A stretch of 64,000 nt of DNA from Sphingomonas aracearum (lineage in GTDB: Bacteria; Pseudomonadota; Alphaproteobacteria; Sphingomonadales; Sphingomonadaceae): NCBI RefSeq assembly GCF_003345355.1, contig NZ_QQNB01000003.1:434001-498000 (forward strand), read 5' to 3'. This document shows, in pieces, positions 1-10,001 of this stretch (its first letter is position 1; each line of letters opens with the position of its first letter). The notes beneath the pieces were generated by a model. It saw only the letters and a program-made list of their open reading frames with translations, was not told the DNA's origin and made no database searches. The translations under genes and the position numbers were made by a program.

Positions 1-717
1 CACGATCTCGGACGGGCCGGCGACCATGTCGATGCCGACCACGCCGTACAGCTGGCGCTTGGCCTCCGCGACCCAGGCGTTGCCCGGGCCGGTGACCACG
101 TCCACCGGCTGGATGCGCCCCGTGCCGTAGGCGAGCGCGGCCACCGCCTGTGCGCCGCCGACGCGCCACACCTCGTCCACCCCGGCAAGATGCGCGGCGG
201 CGAGCACCAGCGGGTTGACCTCGCCGTCGGGCGTGGGCGTCACCATCACCAGCCGCTCCACCCCCGCCGCCTTGGCCGGCAGCGCGTTCATGAGGACGGA
301 GGAGGGGTAGGCCGCGCGGCCGCCGGGCACGTAGATGCCGGCCGCATCCACCGGCAGCCAGCGCGCGCCGAGCCGGGCGCCGGCCGAGTCGGTGGTGTCG
401 GTGTCCTGCGGGATCTGCCCGGTGTGGTAGGCCGCGATCCGCTCGGCGGCGAGTTCGAGTGCGCTCCGCAGCTCGGGCGCGAGCGCCTGATAGGCGAGCA
501 GGCAGTCGGCCGGCTCGATCCGCCAGCCGGTCTCGTTCAGGTCGTGGCGATCGAACTTCTTGGTGAAGGCGTGGAGCGCGGCGTCGCCCTCGTCGCGGAC
601 GGCGGCGACAATGGTGCGCACGTCGCGCGCGACGTCGCCGTCCGCCTCGCGCCGCGCGTTGACGAGGCGGGTGAAGGCGGCGTCGAAGCCGGGTTCGGTG
701 GTGGAAAGTCGGATCAT
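1..717 (-). CDS. hisD: Histidinol dehydrogenase HisD, C-terminal part cut by the window edge
   Basis: Catalyses the last two steps of histidine synthesis, L-histidinol to L-histidine with NAD, in the cytoplasm. The first 239 codons are present; the gene runs off base 1. The N-terminal half is typical: the stretch with IYVPGGRAAYPSSVLM, then VVTGPGNAWVAEAKR and DMVAGPSEIV, all conserved in the HisD family. The zinc-ligand region lies mainly beyond the window. The ATG (715-717) begins MIRLSTTEPGF. hisG lies 142 bases upstream on the same strand, so the two are likely one his unit, with a palindromic repeat in the gap. Confidence 0.95.
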   Translation of the reverse strand, partial: MIRLSTTEPGFDAAFTRLVNARREADGDVARDVRTIVAAVRDEGDAALHAFTKKFDRHDLNETGWRIEPADCLLAYQALAPELRSALELAAERIAAYHTGQIPQDTDTTDSAGARLGARWLPVDAAGIYVPGGRAAYPSSVLMNALPAKAAGVERLVMVTPTPDGEVNPLVLAAAHLAGVDEVWRVGGAQAVAALAYGTGRIQPVDVVTGPGNAWVAEAKRQLYGVVGIDMVAGPSEIV

Positions 718-720
718 ATG

Positions 721-850
721 TTCCTCCCCTCCGTGCAAGGGAGGGGTTGGGGGTGGGTCAGGTCCGGGCGGGACTGAAGAGCAGGGCGTGACGCATCCGT
801 ATCACGACACAGCACCGACCCCCAGCCTCTCCCTTCCAGGGAGGGGAGCA
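721..850. repeat. Inverted pair of GC-rich palindromic repeats between hisG and hisD
   Basis: Left arm (about 723-760) is a hairpin of CTCCCC and GGGGAG type followed by TTGGGGGTGGGTC. The right arm (about 818-850) is its near reverse complement, GACCCCCAGCCTCTCCCTT with another hairpin. About 55 bases separate them. The arrangement looks like a small non-coding palindromic element (MITE- or REP-like) lodged inside the his operon. Shadow reading frames across it code for nothing recognisable. Confidence 0.7.
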
Positions 851-859
851 GTGTGGCGC

Positions 860-1522
860 TCACGCCGCCACCTTTGCGTCCACCGCGCGGCGGAACGCCT
901 CCACCAGCGGCATGAGCTCGGGCCGGGTCTTGAACGCCGCGCGGTTCACGACGAGGCGGCTCGTCACCTCGGCGATCACCGCCACCTCGACCAGCCCGTT
1001 CTCCTTGAGCGTGCGGCCCGACGAGACGAGATCGACGATGCGCGGCGCCAGGCCGAGCGTGGGGGCAAGCTCCATCGCGCCGTTCAGCTTCACGCATTCC
1101 GCCTGCACGCCGCGCGCGGCGAAATAGGCCTGGGTGGTGTGCGGGTATTTGGTGGCGATGCGCACATGGCTCCAGCCGCGCGGATCGTCATGCTCGGCCA
1201 TGGCGGCGGGCTCGGCGACCGAGATGCGGCAATGGCCGATGCCGAGGTCCACCGGCGCGTACAGCTCCGAATAATCGAACTCCGCCAGCACGTCCGAGCC
1301 GACGATGCCGAGATGCGCCGCGCCGTGTGCCACGAAGGTCGCGACATCGAACGCGCGCACGCGGATGAGATCAATGCCGGGGTTCGAGGTGGCGAAGCGC
1401 AGCGCGCGGCTGCCTTCGTCGGTGAAGGCGGCTTCCGGCTCGATCCCGGCGGCGGCGAGCAGGGGCGCGGCCTCGGCCAGGATACGGCCCTTGGGCACGG
1501 CGATGATGAGCGGATCGGACAC
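860..1522 (-). CDS. hisG: ATP phosphoribosyltransferase, short form
   Basis: First and committed step of histidine synthesis: condenses ATP with PRPP. At 220 residues it has the length of the short HisG form, which in other bacteria needs the regulatory partner HisZ; no hisZ is in this window. Visible motifs are the N-terminal [14 protein letters not shown] and the PRPP-binding [14 protein letters not shown]. The chosen start is GTG at 1520-1522 ([12 protein letters not shown]); no ATG lies in a suitable place. hisD follows on the same strand. It lacks the C-terminal histidine-binding domain of long HisG, so feedback control would have to come through HisZ. Confidence 0.93.
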   Translation of the reverse strand: MSDPLIIAVPKGRILAEAAPLLAAAGIEPEAAFTDEGSRALRFATSNPGIDLIRVRAFDVATFVAHGAAHLGIVGSDVLAEFDYSELYAPVDLGIGHCRISVAEPAAMAEHDDPRGWSHVRIATKYPHTTQAYFAARGVQAECVKLNGAMELAPTLGLAPRIVDLVSSGRTLKENGLVEVAVIAEVTSRLVVNRAAFKTRPELMPLVEAFRRAVDAKVAA

Positions 1523-1585
1523 GGGGGCCGGCTTTACGCGCGCCCTCCCGCGGGTGCAATGCAAGCACGGCAAAGGAGGCAGGCG

Positions 1586-2632
1586 ATGGGCAGTGAGGCG
1601 GAGAATCGCGAGGCGTTCCGCATCCAGCAGCACTATTGCGAGACGATGGGCGCGCCGATCACCGCGCGGATCGCGGGCGCGCTGGCGGCGGCGGTGACCC
1701 GCGAAAGTCGCACCGGCGCGCGGGTGCTCGACTGGGCGGGGGAGCCGACGCGGGGCGCGCTGCCGTTGCGGCTGGTCGGCGGGCTGCATGCGCTGGCGCT
1801 GGCCGGGGCGGACGAGGCGCTGGCGCGTGTCTTTGCCGGGGCGGGCGATGCGGGCGGGATCGAGCCCGTTCTCCGCCGCGTGCTGGTGGCGCAGGACGCG
1901 GCGTTGCTGCCGTGGCTGGACGGACCGCCGCAGACCAACGAGCCGGGTCGCTCCGCCGCGCTGATGACCGGGCTGCTCCATGTCGCGCGGCGGCACGGGC
2001 CGCGGCTGGAGGTGCTGGAGATCGGCTCCAGCGCGGGGCTCAACCTGCTCCTCGACCGGTTCCGCTTCGACCTGGGCGGGGTTGCCGTCGGCAGTGCGGA
2101 CGCGCCGCTCCTGATCCGGCCCGAATGGCGGGGCAGCCCGCCGCCGGCGGTGCCGGTCGCCTTCCGATCGGTGCGCGGGTGCGACATCCAGCCGCTCGAT
2201 GCCACCGACCCGGAGGTGGCGGCGCGACTCGCGGCCTATGTCTGGGCGGACAATCCGGAGCGGCTGGAGCGGCTGCGCACCGCCATCGCCCTGCTGCGCG
2301 AGCACGGGGTGGCGCTCGACCGGGCGGATGCGGCGGACTGGCTGGACGCGCGGCTGGCCGAGCCGCAGGAGGCCGGGGTCACCCGCGTGCTGATGCATTC
2401 GGTGGTCTGGCAATATCTGCCGGACGCGACGCAGCACCGGGTGCAGGCGGCCATGGCCGGCGCCGCCGCCGTCGCCGCGCCGGTGCGCCCGCTCGCCTGG
2501 GTGCGCATGGAGCCGGACCGGCAAACGGCGCAGCAGCATGTGCTGGTGGCGAGCTGGCCGGGCCATGCCGAGCAGGTGACGGTGGCGGATGCGCAGGCCC
2601 ATGGCGCCTGGATCGCGGGGCGGGCGGGGTAA
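1586..2632 (+). CDS. DUF2332 family protein
   Basis: 348 residues. Matches the DUF2332 family by the conserved segments [35 protein letters not shown] and the C-terminal WVRMEPD. The [11 protein letters not shown] piece resembles the SAM-binding loop of class I methyltransferases, so a methyltransferase-like fold is possible, but the substrate is unknown. A good ribosome site, AAAGGAGG (1572-1579), fixes the ATG at 1586. It is read divergently from hisG. No membrane segment or signal peptide is visible. Confidence 0.8.
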   Translation: MGSEAENREAFRIQQHYCETMGAPITARIAGALAAAVTRESRTGARVLDWAGEPTRGALPLRLVGGLHALALAGADEALARVFAGAGDAGGIEPVLRRVLVAQDAALLPWLDGPPQTNEPGRSAALMTGLLHVARRHGPRLEVLEIGSSAGLNLLLDRFRFDLGGVAVGSADAPLLIRPEWRGSPPPAVPVAFRSVRGCDIQPLDATDPEVAARLAAYVWADNPERLERLRTAIALLREHGVALDRADAADWLDARLAEPQEAGVTRVLMHSVVWQYLPDATQHRVQAAMAGAAAVAAPVRPLAWVRMEPDRQTAQQHVLVASWPGHAEQVTVADAQAHGAWIAGRAG

Positions 2633-2697
2633 CGGGCAGGGTAACGGGGCGGGCAGCGACTTGCGCCGGGACGCCGCCAACCCATACATATTGCCGC

Positions 2698-2898
2698 ATG
2701 CTGATGTCCAACACCGACCGCCCCGCCCGGCTGCACTACATGGCCAACGGTTTCCGCGTGCTGACGCCGGGCGATCACGTGACCTGCGCGGTCAGCGGCG
2801 CGCGCATCGCCCTGGAGGACCTGCGCTACTGGAGCGTGGCCCGGCAGGAGGCCTATGCCAGCGCGCAGATCGCCACCGAGCAACTGCGCGAGGCATAA
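2698..2898 (+). CDS. DUF2093 small protein
   Basis: A 66-residue protein, [22 protein letters not shown] and so on, matching the small DUF2093 family found in alphaproteobacteria. Conserved features visible are [19 protein letters not shown] and the [16 protein letters not shown] segment, plus a single Cys-containing VTCAVSG. Function unknown. A second ATG at 2704 could be the start instead. Its stop overlaps the start of the next gene (TAATG), so the two are probably translated together. Confidence 0.8.
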   Translation: MLMSNTDRPARLHYMANGFRVLTPGDHVTCAVSGARIALEDLRYWSVARQEAYASAQIATEQLREA

Positions 2899-3815
2899 TG
2901 CGCGTGGGCCGCTGGACGCTGGGACTGGCGACGCTGGTTCTTGCCGGCAGCTGCGCGGAGCCCGCGCCGCCGCCGGTGCGATCGGCATCGGTTCCCGCGC
3001 GGGTCGTGCCGGCCGCGCCGCCACCGGCCCCGCCCGTCGCCGCGCCGCCGGTCTTCCGCTATGCCGGCGTCCGGATGCAGGGCGGGCTGCTGATCGGCAC
3101 CGCGCCTGAAGGGGCGGCGGGCGTCACGGTGGACGGTGTGCCCGTGCCGCTGGCGGAGAACGGTCGCTTCCTGGTCGGGCTGGATCGCGACCATGGGCCC
3201 ATCGCCGCGCTGGCAGCGACGACCGCCGCCGGGCAGGTGGTGCGCGACACGGTGGCGGTGGCGCCGCGCGCGTGGGACATCTCGCACCTGGCCAGCTTGC
3301 GCAAATATCCGGTGCCGCCGGCGCGCTTTGCCGAGTTGCGGCCGATCGAGCTGCAGCAGATCGCCGCTGCCCGCGCGATGCACACCGATGCGCAAGGCTG
3401 GCGCCAGCGGTTCCAATGGCCGGCGACGGGCCGCATCTCCACCCTGTTCGGCTCCCAGCGCATCTATCGCGACGGCGAGCAAGGCAGCTACCATTCCGGG
3501 ATCGACATTGCCCGGCCGACCGGCACGCCGGTGCTGGCGCCGGCCGACGGAGTGGTGACGCTGGCGACGGACCGGCCCTTCACCCTGGAAGGCAACCTGC
3601 TGATGCTGGACCATGGCATGGGGCTGAGCAGCGCCTTCATGCACCTGTCGCGCCTCCACGTCGCGGCCGGCGAGCATGTCCGCCAGGGAGAAGTGATCGG
3701 CGAGGTCGGGGCGACCGGCCGGGCGACGGGGCCGCACCTCCACTGGGGGCTGCGGTGGCAGGAAGCGCGTATCGACCCGCTGCTGGTGGCCGGGCCGATG
3801 CCGTCTGCCCAGTAA
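2898..3815 (+). CDS. M23 family (LytM) peptidase, possible lipoprotein
   Basis: 305 residues with an N-terminal export signal ending LVLAGSC; the Cys could be lipidated, though the box is not ideal. A Pro/Ala-rich stretch and a beta-rich N domain (about 50-130) precede a C-terminal LytM endopeptidase domain. The zinc ligands are visible: HSGID (H and D) and HLHWGL (second H of HxH). The family cuts peptidoglycan cross-bridges in the periplasm or activates amidases; since all ligands are present it is probably an active enzyme. The ATG at 2898 overlaps the stop of the DUF2093 gene by one base. Confidence 0.88.
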   Translation: MRVGRWTLGLATLVLAGSCAEPAPPPVRSASVPARVVPAAPPPAPPVAAPPVFRYAGVRMQGGLLIGTAPEGAAGVTVDGVPVPLAENGRFLVGLDRDHGPIAALAATTAAGQVVRDTVAVAPRAWDISHLASLRKYPVPPARFAELRPIELQQIAAARAMHTDAQGWRQRFQWPATGRISTLFGSQRIYRDGEQGSYHSGIDIARPTGTPVLAPADGVVTLATDRPFTLEGNLLMLDHGMGLSSAFMHLSRLHVAAGEHVRQGEVIGEVGATGRATGPHLHWGLRWQEARIDPLLVAGPMPSAQ

Positions 3816-4078
3816 ACAGGCACAACTGTTCGCAACTGCAAAAAATCTGTGCGACCTAGAGGCGGTTCATTGCGGTTCAAGGACAGCTCTGTGGCTTTTT
3901 AGATACAGATGCCAAGAAACCTGTCTCGCAGATGAATGCCGGCTTTACACCGCCCGGCCTTCCCCGCCACCTTGCGTCCATGTTCGTGCGGGACCGCGTT
4001 GTGCGGCGCGCAAGGACGAGGCACCCCGGATCGGATCCGCAACAGCGGACCGGAAACGGGCAAGCGAGGGGTATTTCA

Positions 4079-7000
4079 GTGAGCAATTCCACTTCTTTCG
4101 CGCGCAAGGCGTTGCGCGGCGGTTCGGCGCTTCAGGCGCTGGCGCTGCTCGGCGCGGGCGTGATGGGCGCCGCCGCGTTCGCCGCGCCGGCGGCCGCACA
4201 GGACACCACTGCCGGGTCGATCAGTGGCGTCGTGCGCGATGTCAACGGCCAGCCGGTTCCCGGCGCCACCATCGTCCTTGAATCGACCGGTCGTGGCTTT
4301 CAGCGCACCACCACCAGCAGCTCCAATGGCACCTTTACCGTGCCGCAGCTGCCGATCGGCCCGTACAACGCCACGGTTTCGGCGCCGAACTTCCAGACCA
4401 CCCGCACGGAGGGCCTCACTTCCGAACTGGGCGGCGCATCGTACAACCTGACCATCGCGGCCGTGGAAGCAGGCGCCGGCGGCGACATCGTCGTGACGGC
4501 CGTTCCGGAGCGTACGCTGGACTTCTCCGGCACCGCCACGGGCCAGGTGTTCAACGTGCAGGAAACCGCCCGCACGCTGCCGGTCGCGCGCAACATCACC
4601 GCGATCCAGCTGCTCGCCCCGCAGGCGACCTCCGGCGACAGCGCGTTCGGCGGCGTCTCGCTCGGCGGTTCGTCGGTTGCCGAGAACATCTACTACATCA
4701 ACGGCATGAACGTGACGAACTTCCGCACGGGTGTTGGCGGCACGACCATCCCGTTCGAGTTCTACGATTCGGTGCAGGTGAAGACCGGCGGTTACCAGGC
4801 CGAATTCGGCCGCAACACCGGCGGTGCCGTGATCGCCGTGTCCCGCTCGGGCACCAACGAGTTCCATGGCGGCATCAACCTGTACTGGGAGCCGAACGCG
4901 CTGCGCAGCGACGTGCCGAACACCTACTCGGCCAACAACTCGCTTGACGCACGCGAGCGGATCGAAGGCAACATCTGGGCGTCGGGTCCGATCATCAAGG
5001 ATCGCCTGTTCTTCTTCGCTTTCTTCAACCCGCGCGACTTCTACCAGAAGGACGTGGCCCAGGCGGAGACGTTCAACACGGCTGGCACCGTGTCCAACGG
5101 CTTCAGCAACACCAGCATCTCCGAGCAGAACCAGAACAATCCGTTCTTCGGCGGCAAGCTGGACCTGAACCTGTTCGACGGCCATCGCCTGGAAGCGACC
5201 TATTTCAGCGACAGCTCGGACAATCTGGTTTCGCAGTACACCGTGGGTGCCGCGGCCAACGCGAACCCGGCGCGCGTCCGTAACTTCGCTGGCGGCGACA
5301 ACTACATCTTCCGCTACACCGGTGCGTTCACCGACTGGCTGACGATCTCGGCGCTGTACGGCAAGTCGAAGTACAACCAGAGCTCGATCGGTACCGACGA
5401 CGCGATCCCGTACACGGTGGACGCGCGCTCCGGCACGGCTTTTTACGTTGCCGGCAATCCGAATGGCCAGATCGAGAACGGCCGCGACAGCCGCAACAAC
5501 TATCGCGTCGATGTCGATCTGACGTTCAGCCTGCTCGGGCAGCACCGCGTGCGGTTCGGCGGCGACTATGAGAAGCTGACCGCGGAAGCCAACACCGTCT
5601 ATTCGGGCGGCTTTTACTATCGTTACGCCCGCACGCCTGCGGCAGGCGCGTTGGTGAACGCCACTGCGGTGGCCGGAAACACCGACTATGTCCGCGTCCG
5701 CACCTATGACTCGGGTGGCACGTTCGAATCGAAGAACACCGCCTTCTACATCCAAGATTCCTGGGACATCACGCCCCGCCTGAACCTGAACCTGGGCGTG
5801 CGCTACGACAAGTTCGAGAACCTCAACGCGTCGGGTGATACGTTCACCAAGCTGGACAACCAGTTTGCGCCGCGTGTTGGCTTCTCCTACGATCTGTTCG
5901 GCGACCGTTCGACCCGTCTGAACGGCTTCTATGGCCGCTATTACCTGCCGGTGGCTGCCAACACGAACATCCGCATGGCCGGTAACGAGTCGTTCCTGGA
6001 GCGTTACTATACCTTCAGCGGCCCCCTGGCGAACCCGACCCTGCTCACCCAGCTCGGTGGCCAGAACGTGCTCTCGGACTCGAACAACGTGGATCCGCAG
6101 ACGCTCGTCAGCCAGAATCTTAAGCCGCAGTATCTCGACGAGTTCCTGCTGGGCATCGAGCGGCGCGTCGGATCGCGCATGAAGGTTACCGTGAACGGTA
6201 TCTATCGCAAGCTGGGTGCGGTGCTGGAGGACGTGGACACCCGCTATAGCGTCACGGCGTTCTGCCGTACGCAGAACCTCCCGGGCTGCAACGCAACTCG
6301 CGCACCGACCGGTGCTCTCGGGACGTCCGGTGCGCTTGTCGGCCAGGTCAATCCGTCGGTGGGCGGCGCGGTGATCGGCAGCGGCGGTTACGTGCTGATC
6401 AACCCGGGCAGCGACCTGATCGTGAATGCCGACCTGACCAACTCGGGCACGCTCTCGACGATCACCATTCCTTCGCAGTACCTGGGCTTCCCGAAGGCCG
6501 AGCGTATCTACAAGGCGATGGAGTTCAAGTTCGAGCGTGAGTTCGACGGCAAGTGGGGTCTGAACGGCTCCTACGTGCTGGGCCTTTCGAAGGGTAACTA
6601 CGAAGGCGGCGTGAAGTCGGACAACGGTCAGGACGATACCGGACTGACGCAGGACTTCGACGAGCCGGGCTGGATGGACGGTTCGTACGGCCTCCTGCCG
6701 AACCATCGGCGTCACACTCTGAAGCTGTATGGATCGTACAAGCCGTTCGAGAACCTGCTGCTCGGCTTCAACGGCGTGGTGCAGTCGCCCCGCAAGTTCG
6801 GCTGCATCGGTACCTACCCGTATGCCGATGGTCGCGCGGCGATCACCTCGGCGGCGTCCTGGTATTGCTCGAATCCCCTCGCCACGGGCTTGCCGCTGGT
6901 CGCGGGGTCGACGCCGACGCTGCAGAACCCGGGCCAGACGGCTCCGGTACTCGTCGGCCGCGGTAACGCGTTCCAGAGCGACTGGCTCAAGCAGCTCGAC

Positions 7001-7210
7001 GTCAGCGTCCAGTTCCGCGTTCCGATTGAGGGGCTGAACGGCCTGACGCTGCGCGCCGACGTGTTCAACGTGTTCAACACCAAGTCCGAGCTCGACTACA
7101 ACGAGACTGGCGACGACGGCACGCTGGCAGGCTCGCTCCGGAACTATGGTCGGGTCACCGGCTATCAGTCGCCGCGCTACGTCCGCTTCGGCATGTCGCT
7201 CGACTTCTAA
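4079..7210 (+). CDS. Oar-like TonB-dependent outer-membrane receptor
   Basis: 1043 residues. The likely start is GTG at 4079, with GCGAGGGG upstream; it gives a clear signal peptide ending PAAAQ. A carboxypeptidase-regulatory-like (CarboxypepD_reg) beta-sandwich follows (about 28-115: SISGVVRDVNGQPVPGATIVL), then a plug and a long 22-strand barrel ending in the aromatic YVRFGMSLDF, typical of the last outer-membrane strand. This is the Oar/SusC-like architecture. Substrate is unknown: no transport or catabolic genes adjoin it. The 263 bases upstream hold no gene. A strong terminator follows the stop. Confidence 0.9.
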   Translation: MSNSTSFARKALRGGSALQALALLGAGVMGAAAFAAPAAAQDTTAGSISGVVRDVNGQPVPGATIVLESTGRGFQRTTTSSSNGTFTVPQLPIGPYNATVSAPNFQTTRTEGLTSELGGASYNLTIAAVEAGAGGDIVVTAVPERTLDFSGTATGQVFNVQETARTLPVARNITAIQLLAPQATSGDSAFGGVSLGGSSVAENIYYINGMNVTNFRTGVGGTTIPFEFYDSVQVKTGGYQAEFGRNTGGAVIAVSRSGTNEFHGGINLYWEPNALRSDVPNTYSANNSLDARERIEGNIWASGPIIKDRLFFFAFFNPRDFYQKDVAQAETFNTAGTVSNGFSNTSISEQNQNNPFFGGKLDLNLFDGHRLEATYFSDSSDNLVSQYTVGAAANANPARVRNFAGGDNYIFRYTGAFTDWLTISALYGKSKYNQSSIGTDDAIPYTVDARSGTAFYVAGNPNGQIENGRDSRNNYRVDVDLTFSLLGQHRVRFGGDYEKLTAEANTVYSGGFYYRYARTPAAGALVNATAVAGNTDYVRVRTYDSGGTFESKNTAFYIQDSWDITPRLNLNLGVRYDKFENLNASGDTFTKLDNQFAPRVGFSYDLFGDRSTRLNGFYGRYYLPVAANTNIRMAGNESFLERYYTFSGPLANPTLLTQLGGQNVLSDSNNVDPQTLVSQNLKPQYLDEFLLGIERRVGSRMKVTVNGIYRKLGAVLEDVDTRYSVTAFCRTQNLPGCNATRAPTGALGTSGALVGQVNPSVGGAVIGSGGYVLINPGSDLIVNADLTNSGTLSTITIPSQYLGFPKAERIYKAMEFKFEREFDGKWGLNGSYVLGLSKGNYEGGVKSDNGQDDTGLTQDFDEPGWMDGSYGLLPNHRRHTLKLYGSYKPFENLLLGFNGVVQSPRKFGCIGTYPYADGRAAITSAASWYCSNPLATGLPLVAGSTPTLQNPGQTAPVLVGRGNAFQSDWLKQLDVSVQFRVPIEGLNGLTLRADVFNVFNTKSELDYNETGDDGTLAGSLRNYGRVTGYQSPRYVRFGMSLDF

Positions 7211-7233
7211 GCGAGCAACAGACTGCAAACAGG

Positions 7234-7267
7234 AAGGGGCCGGTCTCGCGACCGGCCCCTTTCTTTT
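7234..7267 (+). terminator. Rho-independent terminator after the TonB receptor
   Basis: A perfect 11-bp stem, AAGGGGCCGGT (7234-7244) with ACCGGCCCCTT (7251-7261), six-base loop, then a run of T. It lies between convergent genes (receptor and clpB), so it may serve both. Confidence 0.9.
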
Positions 7268-7284
7268 TGCCCTCGGCGGATGCG

Positions 7285-9864
<2,580 letters not shown>

Positions 9865-9891
9865 GTGGTTCCCCTGCGGTCCTTGCGCACG

Positions 9892-9920
9892 AAGATGGCG
9901 TGATATTTACGCAACACAAG
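9892..9920 (-). promoter_or_regulatory. Putative sigma32 (heat-shock) promoter for clpB
   Basis: On the minus strand CTTG (9917-9920) is followed after 18 bases by CCATCTT (9892-9898). This fits the heat-shock consensus CTTGAA-N13/14-CCCCATnT measured from CTTG to CCAT. The predicted start site would be about 20 bases ahead of the clpB ATG. Confidence 0.6.
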
Positions 9921-9938
9921 AGTGGCCCGGCGAAACGA

Positions 9939-9966
9939 TTGTGCACCGGAAAGCGGGTGCTATAGT
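9939..9966 (+). promoter_or_regulatory. Putative housekeeping promoter for the M16 protease gene
   Basis: TTGTGC (9939-9944), a 16-base spacer, then TATAGT (9961-9966), 35 bases before the ATG at 10002. Resembles a sigma70-type promoter. It lies next to the divergent clpB promoter. Confidence 0.45.
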
Positions 9967-10001
9967 TCGGCGATACGGTTCTCTCGAGCAAGGTTTCCCG
10001 C

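Noticed and set aside
4076..7228. A 1050-codon minus-strand frame over the TonB receptor.
   Set aside because: Antisense shadow made by codon bias; the plus-strand frame has signal peptide, plug and barrel.
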